The notes below the pieces were generated by a model. It was not told the DNA's origin, searched no databases, and saw only the letters and a list, made by a program, of their open reading frames with translations. The position numbers and the translations under genes were made by a program. A stretch of 64,000 bases of DNA. Origin: Gammaproteobacteria bacterium (lineage in GTDB: Bacteria; Pseudomonadota; Gammaproteobacteria; Pseudomonadales; Cellvibrionaceae). This document shows, piece by piece, positions 26,327 through 33,904 of the stretch. The stretch covers positions 11,467 through 75,466 of the forward strand of contig JAGKWY010000007.1 of NCBI GenBank assembly GCA_021151625.1, read 5' to 3'. Every line of letters begins with the position of its first letter. Position 1 is the first letter of the stretch.

Positions 26327-27662
26327 ATTATTTTTATCGCTGGAAAAACCAAAGAGTTTGTACTGGGCAATCAGTGCAACGCTTTTGCTTTTTGGCATTG
26401 TTATGTTGACAGTAATTTCCATTCAATCATTTAGCAGCCAACGCTTGATTGAGCATAAGATATGGCGCGATTTACTGGAATCCATATCCGCACAACACGC
26501 AGCACAAATTCAACGAGACGACACCGTCCTATTACCAACAACTGGCGTTATAAAATCCTGGTATTTAAGTCACTCGTCCGCTGCGCAAGACACCTCCATA
26601 CCTGCACATCTCTGGAATTTACCAGCCGGCTACTACTCCACGGAGGGAATATTAATGGATAATAATGAAATGAGTTATACGGAAGGCGAAAGCTTTCATG
26701 CACTCATTATTGATTTACCATCAGGCAAGTTGATTACAACTATTGATATAGGGGAAATGGAAAACCAACAAAATACTGATTCATTCATTAGTGGTGCGGT
26801 GGGTGCCCTGCTATTTTTATTGATAGCCATAGTTATTATATGGCTGCGTGCCAATCTTGTACGCCCAGTCCAGGATCTCGCCAATCGATTACAAGCAATT
26901 TCACCTGGGCGTGAAAAATCCAGATTACCAACAGATTATCAACGGGAAGAAATTCAAATTATTGCGCAAGCAACCAACTCACATCTTGAACGTGTAGAAC
27001 AATTTATTGAACGTGAAAAAAGTCTACTTGATCAAGCCAGTCATGAATTCCGAACACCTATCGCCATTATTTCTGGTGCTGTAGATGTCCTGAAGCAAAT
27101 GCCTTTACCTGATTATTCAAAGCCCGTGCTGAGCCGCATAGAAAATGCGACTAATGATTTATCGGAGACTATGGTGGCACTACTCTATCTTGCGCGCGAA
27201 GCTAACACTGAAACTAATGATATTACCGCTTTACATGAGGTGCTACCGCGTTTGATTAACGACCATAAACACCTACTGGATAATAAAGTTGTACAACTAT
27301 CACTGTTGGAGCTTGACCCAATACTGGTCTCGGTACCGGAATCAATGGTACGTATTGCTGTGAGTAATTTAATCCGCAATGCTATTGAAAATACGGATGA
27401 CGGCTTGATTGAAGTAAAACTTCACAATGGTGTTATTTCTATAACCGATACCGGGGTCGGATTTGATCCTGTCGAAGCGGCGCGTCGATACCGCGAAAGC
27501 TTACGCCTTGCCTCCCCCGCACGCGGGCAAGGCATTGGGCTTTTTCTAATTGGTCGCATATGCGATCGCTTTGGCTGGGAGTTATTAATTGAAAACACAC
27601 CCACAGGTGGTACCTGTGCAAAGTTAGATCTAAATAAAAGTAAGACGCTAACCTTCTTTTAA
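26313..27662 (+). CDS. Two-component sensor histidine kinase
   Basis: 449 aa if the GTG at 26313 is used; it overlaps the regulator gene by 14 nt, and a TTG at 26319 is also possible. Two membrane helices (about residues 16-40 and 155-178) flank a periplasmic sensor domain of ~110 residues. HAMP-like sequence follows, then HisKA with the phosphoacceptor His in QASHEFRTPIAIISGAV (near residue 245) and HATPase_c with NLIRNAIENTDDG, DTGVGFDP and GQGIGLFLIGRI. It should phosphorylate the adjacent OmpR-type regulator and so control the RND locus. The sensed signal is unknown. Confidence 0.92.
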   Translation: MILNKLFLSLEKPKSLYWAISATLLLFGIVMLTVISIQSFSSQRLIEHKIWRDLLESISAQHAAQIQRDDTVLLPTTGVIKSWYLSHSSAAQDTSIPAHLWNLPAGYYSTEGILMDNNEMSYTEGESFHALIIDLPSGKLITTIDIGEMENQQNTDSFISGAVGALLFLLIAIVIIWLRANLVRPVQDLANRLQAISPGREKSRLPTDYQREEIQIIAQATNSHLERVEQFIEREKSLLDQASHEFRTPIAIISGAVDVLKQMPLPDYSKPVLSRIENATNDLSETMVALLYLAREANTETNDITALHEVLPRLINDHKHLLDNKVVQLSLLELDPILVSVPESMVRIAVSNLIRNAIENTDDGLIEVKLHNGVISITDTGVGFDPVEAARRYRESLRLASPARGQGIGLFLIGRICDRFGWELLIENTPTGGTCAKLDLNKSKTLTFF

Positions 27663-27790
27663 TTTCCCTGGCTACGACATTTCTCCGACATCAGTCACTT
27701 ATCCTCTCCTGGTAATTTGCCGCTATAGGCACTGCTCGTAGCGGCAAACCAAATTTTTCCCATTGGTAAATTTACTGAGGTTAAGTGTCA

Positions 27791-28588
27791 ATGAAATCAT
27801 TATTTTTCCCCGCGCTCGTCTCCCTAATTGCATTTAACGTGTCAGCCCAGGAAGGCGGACCTGGTGACGGTCCCCAAGGGGAACCACCACGCTGGGGGGT
27901 GGGCCTTGGCGCTATTCTGAATGACAGCCCCTATGCAGGTGAAGGCACACGTGTTCTGCCAATTCCACTACTAACCTACCAAGGCGAAAATTTTTATTTC
28001 CGTGGAATTACTGCTGGCTGGACCTTTACCCGCAGTGAATCCTTCGAATTATCCGCCATTGCGAAATTCCGCTTTGATGGATTTTCAGTGGATGACTTGG
28101 GCAAAGAAGAGCTCGCCAGCAACGGAGTTTATTATCAATTGTTAGAAGACCGTGATTTTGGATTAGATGCAGGTATGAACCTGAAATGGAGTGGAAGTGC
28201 TGGCGAAATAGAAGTGGAATTACTTGCCGATATTACCGACACCAGCGGGGGTCAAGAGGCATCTATTCAATATGGCTACCCCATGCAATTGGGTGGCGGA
28301 ATGCTTACACCGAATGCAGGCGTGACCTGGTTGTCAGAAGATATGGCTAATTATTATTACGGAACACTGGATGAAGAAGTTGCGCGAGGCGTAATTAATT
28401 ATAAACCTGGCGCCGTTACCATTCCCCATGTTGGAATTAATTACTTTCGCCCATTTGGCAATAACTGGTCGCTGATGACTACCGTGAAATACAGTATGTT
28501 ACCAGACGAAATTCAGGATAGTCCTTTTGTTGAAGCCGATACAAGCGGATCAGCGTCAATTCTGATTGGCATTGCAAAAGGATTTTAG
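27791..28588 (+). CDS. MipA/OmpV family outer-membrane protein
   Basis: 265 aa from the ATG at 27791; a GTG two codons upstream is an alternative. A cleavable signal peptide ending VSAQ precedes a beta-rich sequence with the family's start (RWGVGLGAILNDSPYAGEG) and alternating hydrophobic strands, ending in an aromatic C-terminus (IGIAKGF) typical of barrel proteins. MipA/OmpV proteins are outer-membrane barrels; MipA is also a scaffold for murein synthesis. In this operon it might serve as porin or partner to the RND system. It is followed 2 nt later by the cytochrome gene. Confidence 0.9.
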   Translation: MKSLFFPALVSLIAFNVSAQEGGPGDGPQGEPPRWGVGLGAILNDSPYAGEGTRVLPIPLLTYQGENFYFRGITAGWTFTRSESFELSAIAKFRFDGFSVDDLGKEELASNGVYYQLLEDRDFGLDAGMNLKWSGSAGEIEVELLADITDTSGGQEASIQYGYPMQLGGGMLTPNAGVTWLSEDMANYYYGTLDEEVARGVINYKPGAVTIPHVGINYFRPFGNNWSLMTTVKYSMLPDEIQDSPFVEADTSGSASILIGIAKGF

Positions 28589-28590
28589 CA

Positions 28591-30108
28591 ATGAATATTT
28601 TTACCAGCATCGCGATTTTTTTTACCGTGTGTACTATAACGGCCTGCGGTAGCGACTCCAACTCTTCCAAGAGTAACAAGACGGAGATAAAAGCCGGTGA
28701 AAAACTTTTTCACCAGGCTTTTGCAAAAACTAACGGAAGATCTTGCGCAAGCTGTCATGTGGCTGAAGATAATTTTGCACTTACACCAGCACACGTGATG
28801 CGATTGTGGAATACCAACCCCAATGATCCTCTATTTGCTGCGATAGATGCGGACGATCCCACCGCAGAAGTGCTCACATTTGAGCACTTGAAAAAGGGAT
28901 TGGTGCGCGTTCCATTAACCTTACCTGCGAATATGGATGTGATTGATGACCAGGGCAATGTCATTACTCCGGGGGATCGCACAATCACAGTGTGGCGCTC
29001 AGTCCCATCGATTGCCGATGTTGCAATAACAGCCCCCTATCAATTGGATGGTCGGGCAACCACTCTGGAGGAGCAGGCACAAGGGGCCGTTACTGGTCAT
29101 AGCGAAGGCGGCGATATTACACAACAGGAGTTAACACAAATCGCCGCTTTTCAGCGCAGTATTTTCACATCCGATCGATCCTATGCTGTCGCTGACATGC
29201 TAAAACTTGGGCTAAGCAGCAACCTGATTCCGGATGTAGAAAGTGAATTATCATTAACCGAAGAAGAGAGACGAGGTCGCACGGTATTTGACGCCGTATG
29301 CGCAGCCTGCCATGGCGGTGTGAACAAGGCCACTATTGTTGATCGTGAAGTTCATGCGCAATCCTTCCCTGCCCTAAAACCCGACGGCACGGTTATTTAT
29401 CAAACACCAACAACCAATCCTCCAACGGCTGTTTTAGCACCGCAAACACAGAATGAATTTATCAATGTTGGTTCGGCGGTTGAGAATTATCTGGTTCAAA
29501 TAGGTGCGACAGAGCACGAAAGTTTTACCAGGGATGTAGAATTTCCTCAATATCGTTTCCGGTTTTACACCGATGCGACCCGCAATCAAATTGTTGCTGA
29601 TTTACCGCCCGCACCAGATGCCACAGACAATAATCCAGCTTGCGGCGGCAATGACAATCAAGGTGGGCCTGACGACAATCCAGATGGCAATCCAGACGGC
29701 AATCCAGACGGCAATCCAGACGGCAATGGCGACCCCAATAATGGGGCAGGTATTCTGACACCGGTGTTTGATGCTGATTGCAACCCCGTGCATGGTCCAA
29801 ATTTCACACCACAATTATTTACCACCGATCCCGGTCGCGCGGCAATTACCGGCAACCCTTATGACTTTGAAGCACTCGATATTCCAACGCTTCGCGGCAT
29901 ATCAAAAACCGCACCTTATTGGCATAACAATATTTCCAATACTCTGGAAGAAGTTGTAGATCTCTACAGTGATCACTTATTAGCTAAATATCCATCACTC
30001 ACTCTCGAAGGCGAAAAAGAAGAGGACGATGATGGAGATACAGGCCCACAGGAATCGCTTACCGCTCAGCAAAAAAGTGACCTGGTTGCTTATCTCAAGC
30101 GACTTTAA
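28591..30108 (+). CDS. Diheme cytochrome c lipoprotein, cytochrome-c-peroxidase/MauG-like
   Basis: 505 aa. A lipoprotein-type signal (lipobox ITAC, Cys 19) anchors it on the periplasmic side. Two covalent heme motifs are visible, CASCH (Cys 52/Cys 55/His 56) and CAACH (near residues 237-241). The C-terminal segment IPTLRGISKTAPYWHNNIS is typical of the CCP/MauG family. It is longer than classical CcpA because of an insert around residues 345-400 with a low-complexity NPDG repeat. It is linked to the MipA/OmpV gene and the RND/two-component cluster. It could be a peroxidase or an oxidase; the substrate is unknown. Confidence 0.88.
   Translation: MNIFTSIAIFFTVCTITACGSDSNSSKSNKTEIKAGEKLFHQAFAKTNGRSCASCHVAEDNFALTPAHVMRLWNTNPNDPLFAAIDADDPTAEVLTFEHLKKGLVRVPLTLPANMDVIDDQGNVITPGDRTITVWRSVPSIADVAITAPYQLDGRATTLEEQAQGAVTGHSEGGDITQQELTQIAAFQRSIFTSDRSYAVADMLKLGLSSNLIPDVESELSLTEEERRGRTVFDAVCAACHGGVNKATIVDREVHAQSFPALKPDGTVIYQTPTTNPPTAVLAPQTQNEFINVGSAVENYLVQIGATEHESFTRDVEFPQYRFRFYTDATRNQIVADLPPAPDATDNNPACGGNDNQGGPDDNPDGNPDGNPDGNPDGNGDPNNGAGILTPVFDADCNPVHGPNFTPQLFTTDPGRAAITGNPYDFEALDIPTLRGISKTAPYWHNNISNTLEEVVDLYSDHLLAKYPSLTLEGEKEEDDDGDTGPQESLTAQQKSDLVAYLKRL
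29677..29724 (+). repeat. Four tandem 12-bp units coding for NPDG repeats
   Basis: AATCCAGA(T/C)GGC occurs four times head to tail (29677-29688, 29689-29700, 29701-29712, 29713-29724), the last three identical, inside the cytochrome gene. It encodes Asn-Pro-Asp-Gly repeats flanked by more Asp/Asn/Gly. Because each unit is a multiple of three, copy number can change without a frameshift. Confidence 0.9.
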
Positions 30109-30226
30109 ATAGTTATTAACGACTCAGTGGGATCAGCAGAAGGTGAAGCTTATGAAGTTGAATTCCTAATTCATATTGGCATTTCGCGCGGGTTTTGAAT
30201 GCTACGAGCAATACCATGAAAAACAA

Positions 30227-30262
30227 AAAGCTGCTGACAGGTTTGTATCTGTCAGCAGCTTT
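30227..30262. terminator. Strong bidirectional hairpin terminator after the cytochrome gene
   Basis: A 14-bp perfect stem (AAAGCTGCTGACAG with CTGTCAGCAGCTTT) encloses an 8-nt loop. It lies between the plus-strand cytochrome gene and the minus-strand GNAT gene and could serve both. It marks the end of the RND cluster and the start of the accessory island. Confidence 0.8.
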
Positions 30263-30326
30263 AGTGAAAGCGACTTAACTTATGTTCGTCACTATCCATT
30301 ACACTGAATCAAGAAGGGAAGTCTTT

Positions 30327-30818
30327 TTATATACGAATTTTACTGTAATGTAGTTCATTGAAAGCAGCACCGTTTTTATAAATAGCTTTTTCCAACACTG
30401 CGTCTAAACGATAACCGCATTTCTCCAACACCTTTGCAGAGACCCTATTATCTTCTATCACGGAGGCATACAACCGGATGAAATTAGTATTTTCAAATAT
30501 CAATTGAGTAAATTTCTCTAGCGCCTGGGACGCAATCCCCTTACCCCAATAAGGCCTTGCAACCCAATAGCCTATTTCTGCAGTTCTCTGCCGCTCAAAT
30601 TCACCCGGAATAGCGCCAATTGTGCCGACCAATATTCCATCGCTAACAATTGCATAAACAACACCAATTTTACTGCCTGTATTTACCCACCAACGTGCAG
30701 ATTCATTAGTATATGGTTGAGGAATTCTTGCTGAGAGAAACCGTGTTAAAGATTCGTCATTCAAGTACGAAACCAACAATTCTTCATCCTTTTCTTCAAA
30801 CTCTCTAAACTCTAACAT
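30327..30818 (-). CDS. GNAT acetyltransferase, RimJ/RimL type
   Basis: 163 aa from the ATG at 30818, chosen for the GGAG 5 nt upstream. It has the RimJ/RimL-type arrangement: start LEFREFEEKDEELLVSYL, central IGYWVARPYWGKGIASQAL (acetyl-CoA loop, about residues 82-100) and ASVIEDNRVSAKVLEKCGY (about 118-136). The target, an N-terminal amino group or an antibiotic-like amine, is unknown. The gene is visibly A+T-rich compared with the RND cluster and lies at the left edge of the integron-like island, but no attC site could be placed next to it. Confidence 0.88.
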   Translation of the reverse strand: MLEFREFEEKDEELLVSYLNDESLTRFLSARIPQPYTNESARWWVNTGSKIGVVYAIVSDGILVGTIGAIPGEFERQRTAEIGYWVARPYWGKGIASQALEKFTQLIFENTNFIRLYASVIEDNRVSAKVLEKCGYRLDAVLEKAIYKNGAAFNELHYSKIRI

Positions 30819-30922
30819 TATTACTCCAATAAGATCCTTATATAACAACATACCTTATTCAGGATTAGCGGTAGTATTGTACATAAATCGCCAGTCTCTC
30901 TTCCCAACGCTGAACGTCAACA

Positions 30923-31381
30923 TCAGGTTGCTTGCACCACCGTAAATTTTAATTTAGGCAACATTCTTTTCTGGGGCTCGCTATATACCTCCCCTACTTT
31001 TAATGCTCCCTTTTTTAAATAAAAACCTTCTGCATCAGGATCAGAAATAATGTAAAACTCTGCTATCTCGAGCGTTTTGCATTCTGCGAGAATCTGCTCA
31101 AAAACCAAATTGCCGTAGCCTTTGCCAATGGCTTTTGGCAATAACCAAAAATGATCAAGCTCATCAGTATCACCCTTAACTAACGCAAAGAACCCAATCA
31201 CTTCTGATTCCGCCATAACCAGCTTGACTGTGTTACGAGCAATATATTCATCTTCAAATGTTAAGTTAGCGCGCCATTGCTCAAGCTGTTCTTGAGAATA
31301 ACCCCAGTAACCTTTTGATGCGATCAATGTATCTCTGAGAAGCTCGGCATGCCTTGCTTCTGCATCTATAAAATGGAGCAT
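30923..31381 (-). CDS. GNAT family acetyltransferase
   Basis: 152 aa. The acetyl-CoA binding loop is LPKAIGKGYGNLVFEQIL (about residues 82-99), followed by FYIISDPDAEGFYLKKGALKVGE, which is typical of the GNAT C-terminal half. The substrate is unknown. The start at 31381 has no strong ribosome binding site. The degenerate attC-like region (31407-31530) lies just upstream, as expected if this gene is or was the next cassette in the array. Confidence 0.85.
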   Translation of the reverse strand: MLHFIDAEARHAELLRDTLIASKGYWGYSQEQLEQWRANLTFEDEYIARNTVKLVMAESEVIGFFALVKGDTDELDHFWLLPKAIGKGYGNLVFEQILAECKTLEIAEFYIISDPDAEGFYLKKGALKVGEVYSEPQKRMLPKLKFTVVQAT

Positions 31382-31406
31382 GTATTTACACCTGGCGAAG
31401 CCATTG

Positions 31407-31530
31407 CAGCGTTCAGCCGCAGTTTGTTAGCTGACATTTTGCGGAACACTTTTGCACAAAAACCCGCAGGATCACCCCTAGTTAAACAAAGGCACAAAAG
31501 CTGCAACAACATCAAAACAATTTGTTATAC
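31407..31530 (-). repeat. Degenerate integron attC-like site
   Basis: Read on the minus strand, a core GTATAACAAATTG starts at 31530, where it also supplies the TAA stop of the HD-hydrolase gene. The site continues to a second half ending CAAACTGCGGCTGAACGC (around 31407-31424), which matches the L'-side of the attC at 34429-34568. The final GTTRRRY core is not recognisable, and the centre does not fold cleanly. It is probably a decayed recombination site. Confidence 0.5.
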
Positions 31531-32049
31531 GCTTTCTAAAACCTTCATACTAGCCGCAAAACGGCTAACATATATTTTTTCCAGGTTTTCGTTTGCCACG
31601 AAACATTTAGATGCCACTTGATACGACCATTCTAAATATTCAACAACTCTTGCTCTATCCCAATCAGGCGGAATACTTGCAACGTTACTGCAATGATCGG
31701 CAAGTTTTATTAGTTTTACCTCCATTGACGCCGCAGAAATATGCCTTAACTGCGCCTCACGCCTTTCTGAAAGAGATAAGGTTTTATCATCCGTTACCGA
31801 TTCAATATAAAACAAGACCACCTGGCCAAATTCCTCAAGCAGGGTTTCCTTTTGTATTGCTGTATCTTCGAGAACATCATGCAGGATTGCTGCTTCAAGC
31901 ACTCGGCAGTCATTTATTTGAGCATACTCTGACAATAGGTAAGCAACTTCGATTAGATGATTAATATAAGGTGCACCACCATCTCCTTTACGCTTTTGAT
32001 CTTTGTGGGCAATCGAAGCTATTGATAGCGCCTTCAGTAATTTATTCAT
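31525..32049 (-). CDS. MESH1-like HD-domain hydrolase carried on an integron cassette
   Basis: 174 aa. The RelA/SpoT-type HD domain is visible as HKDQKRKGDGGAPYINHLIEV (residues ~16-36, split), AAILHDVLEDTAIQKETLLEE (about 54-74) and VKLIKLADHCSNVASIPPDW (about 113-132). No synthetase domain is present. It could hydrolyse (p)ppGpp or a related alarmone; the substrate is not shown. The stop codon TAA is part of the downstream attC core, and another attC lies ~25 nt upstream of the start, which is the exact layout of a gene cassette. It is only distantly similar to the chromosomal copy at 20022-20612. Confidence 0.85.
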   Translation of the reverse strand: MNKLLKALSIASIAHKDQKRKGDGGAPYINHLIEVAYLLSEYAQINDCRVLEAAILHDVLEDTAIQKETLLEEFGQVVLFYIESVTDDKTLSLSERREAQLRHISAASMEVKLIKLADHCSNVASIPPDWDRARVVEYLEWSYQVASKCFVANENLEKIYVSRFAASMKVLESV

Positions 32050-32074
32050 ATACGATCTCTAATCAGAGCTTGGT

Positions 32075-32168
32075 GCGCAACACTACACTCAACTGCAACT
32101 TGTAAGCTGTGTATGCGATGAACTTTACGTTGCAGACATTAATTTTTAACTACAGTCGCTTGTTATGG
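32075..32168 (-). repeat. Integron attC site (short type)
   Basis: On the minus strand it runs from the core CCATAAC (32162-32168) plus AAGCGACTG to a closing GTTGCGC (32075-32081). Inner arms GTTGCAG and CTGCAAC can pair. It separates the membrane-protein cassette from the HD-hydrolase cassette. The left arm AACAAGCGACTG...GTCTGCAACG is nearly the same as the surviving half-site at 32895-32949, so these two belong to one attC type. Confidence 0.7.
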
Positions 32169-32241
32169 CTTGGAGAGTTAAATTAGTGTGAGCACTATAC
32201 AATCAAATATCAATACGAACACAGCTAGCATTTATAAAACT

Positions 32242-32499
32242 CTATTTTTTAGCATTTAATGCAATAACTATTATTGCTAGAAAACCCAAGGGAACTGTGA
32301 TTATTGCCAAATAACCTAGTGATACCATTACTTCTACAACTGAATTAAATGAAGAAAATGCGCAACCACGTATACCGGCCGCCCCACTACTACAACCTAG
32401 AGCTGCACTTAATATCGCTGCTATTACCATGCTAATTAGTGGGCTAATTGCTAATAGCAAAATTATACCTATAGCACCTTTCCTTGAATCAGATCTCAC
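32242..32499 (-). CDS. Small cassette-borne membrane protein (85 aa)
   Basis: 85 aa starting at GTG 32499, supported by GGAG 6-7 nt upstream. Two hydrophobic helices (about residues 8-34 and 54-80) with a short loop containing two Cys (GCSSGAAGIRGCAFSS) suggest a small inner-membrane protein. Basic residues at the N-terminus (RSDSRKGA) point to a cytoplasmic N-terminus. I recall similar tiny proteins in integron cassettes, but the function is unknown. It sits between attC sites on both sides. Confidence 0.75.
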   Translation of the reverse strand: MRSDSRKGAIGIILLLAISPLISMVIAAILSAALGCSSGAAGIRGCAFSSFNSVVEVMVSLGYLAIITVPLGFLAIIVIALNAKK

Positions 32500-32521
32500 T
32501 CTCTACTCCTTATTTAATTAT

Positions 32522-32528
32522 CCATAAC
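32522..32528 (-). repeat. attC core at the upstream edge of the membrane-protein cassette (half-site)
   Basis: On the minus strand this reads GTTATGG and is followed after ~20 nt by a GGAG ribosome binding site and the GTG start of the 85-aa gene. That is the position expected for the GTTRRRY core of an attC. The rest of the site is missing: an IS110-family transposase relic begins at 32616. Its other half appears to be at 32895-32949. Confidence 0.55.
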
Positions 32529-32615
32529 GAATGATATGAACTCCCACTCTAAACACGCAGTACGGTGCTGGCGTAAAGTTATCGGTGCTATCACAACCAC
32601 CGGAGGAGCAACTTC

Positions 32616-32890
32616 ATGAATCTTACAACACTCAGTATTGATTTGGCGAAAACTTCCTTTAGCCTTGCCGGCAAGGATCAACACAGAAAAATTGTAGTGT
32701 GCACTACTATCAAGTGAAATTCGAGCTATGGCCAATAAGCGAAACCGAGTGCAATTCAGTGCAGACCGGGATGAAGAAACCTTACAAGAAACTCGTCGAG
32801 CAGGGTAAGCACAGGAAAGTTGCACTTACTGCCTGCATGCGAAAGATGATGACGATTTTGAATACCATGGTGCGGAATAATTGCGAGTGA
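32616..32890 (+). pseudogene. IS110-family transposase relic (N- and C-terminal ends only)
   Basis: An ATG at 32616, preceded by GGAGGAG, opens a 33-codon frame. Its product (NLTTLSIDLAKTSFSLAGKD) is the N-terminal DEDD-type RuvC-like start of IS110-family transposases, including the first catalytic Asp. It stops at 32715. In another frame, 32772-32887 encodes VEQGKHRKVALTACMRKMMT and ILNTMVRNN, the conserved C-terminal end of the same family. The ~240-270 middle codons are absent, so a large internal deletion with a frame change has killed the gene. It lies between two halves of an attC site and is oriented opposite to the cassettes. Confidence 0.85.
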
Positions 32891-32894
32891 TAAG

Positions 32895-32949
32895 CCAACT
32901 AAATTTGCGTTGCAGGTATTGATTTTTTTACCGCAGTCGCTTGTTAGCT
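32895..32949 (-). repeat. attC half-site interrupted by the IS110 relic
   Basis: On the minus strand it begins with core AGCTAAC and continues AAGCGACTGCGGT to CCTGCAACGCAAATT, closely matching the complete attC at 32075-32168. The TAA of the core is the stop codon of the DUF6615 gene. The second half is not contiguous: the IS110-family relic follows, and a GTTATGG core is found only at 32522-32528. Confidence 0.65.
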
Positions 32950-33753
32950 TTGCTCAGACTCCACTACAACTACTACATAGTTAACATTTACGGACTGTTC
33001 TGGATTCTGTTTATTTAGAATATCTCGAACATATTGTGGCGGCTTGTCGCGCACACCCATGACTGGTTTTTCAATCTGATTTTCAGTCCTAGTGCGCCTT
33101 CTATGAGTGACTATACCCATACCTGAAGTTAATAACTTCCAAACGCGTTCAGGAAGCGTGTAACCGCCATAGCCAGAACAACAAACTAAACAATGCCAAG
33201 GGTATGCTCCTTGTATAACTGACGCCAGATCATTTTTTCCATTTTTTTGAAGCAACTCAATATGAGCTAGAGAAGTTATTGAACAACCATAAGACTCTGA
33301 CACATGTCCAAATGTACGACACCTCGATATTGAATTAAGGAACTTTGGCTGAGAATAAAGATAAAAACAATACAAAGGAACAAGACCATCTTTTTGACAT
33401 TCTCTCTTAAGCTTACTCAATTGATAAGTTTTTGCTTTTCCAGATTTGTAGTGAAGATGAGAAAATGTGTTTGATCCAAGATGAAGAATTTTTGCCTGTA
33501 CGCGAACACCAAGCCATTTTGATTTTGCTACATCAGTAAACCACCACTCCCAATCAGCGCCATTTATACCTTCTTGATGCTTGCTAAAATTATGGGAAAA
33601 AACCTCTGTGGAATGCCTATCTTTTAGCTCAAGAATATTTATGTCAGTGAAAGTTTCTTCAAGTGGCTGATGTCCAACACGACGAGCGCGTCCGATTTGA
33701 TCAAAGGTTCGAAAAGCAAGCAATCTAAATGTTTCACACAGTGTGTTATGCAT
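32944..33753 (-). CDS. DUF6615-like cassette protein with a possible PD-(D/E)XK core
   Basis: 269 aa. It starts LCETFRLLAFRTFDQIGRA and continues with LEETFTDINILEL, a pattern I associate with DUF6615. The conserved centre GADWEWWFTD...WLGVRVQAKIL (about residues 65-90) has the spacing of an Asp followed by a (E/Q)-x-Lys strand, as in PD-(D/E)XK nucleases; this reading is an inference. Cys-rich segments follow (WHCLVCCSGYGGYTLP). It starts 21 nt after an attC core, and its stop is inside the next attC core, so it is a textbook gene cassette. The role is unknown; defence is possible. Confidence 0.75.
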   Translation of the reverse strand: MHNTLCETFRLLAFRTFDQIGRARRVGHQPLEETFTDINILELKDRHSTEVFSHNFSKHQEGINGADWEWWFTDVAKSKWLGVRVQAKILHLGSNTFSHLHYKSGKAKTYQLSKLKRECQKDGLVPLYCFYLYSQPKFLNSISRCRTFGHVSESYGCSITSLAHIELLQKNGKNDLASVIQGAYPWHCLVCCSGYGGYTLPERVWKLLTSGMGIVTHRRRTRTENQIEKPVMGVRDKPPQYVRDILNKQNPEQSVNVNYVVVVVESEQS

Positions 33754-33773
33754 AATTAATACTTTATTTTAAT

Positions 33774-33904
33774 AGCTAACGCCGTGCTCAACGGCAGTTT
33801 GTAAGCGCGGCTTAGTGAATTACTTTTGCGCAGCAAAACCACAAAGCCGCGACTTACAAACTGTCCAGCGCACGTAGTGCGCGAGTTGCAGCACTTTGTT
33901 ACAT
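33774..33904 (-). repeat. Integron attC site (long type)
   Basis: Minus-strand reading: core ATGTAAC, then AAAGTGCTGCAACTCG; the inner arms CAGTTTGTAAG and CTTACAAACTG are perfectly complementary; it ends TTGAGCACGGC and core GTTAGCT. The layout is that of Vibrio-type attC sites (TAACAAA...GGCGTTA). It starts at the stop of the exported-protein gene and ends 21 nt before the DUF6615 start. It is about 90% identical by eye to the site at 35478-35609. Confidence 0.85.

Noticed and set aside
29525..29855. Several minus-strand frames rich in DCRLDCRLDC-type repeats
   Set aside because: They are the antisense of the NPDG repeat in the cytochrome gene.
32514..32825. 103-codon minus-strand frame opposite the IS110 relic
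   Set aside because: It is antisense to the transposase remnant and has no start signals.
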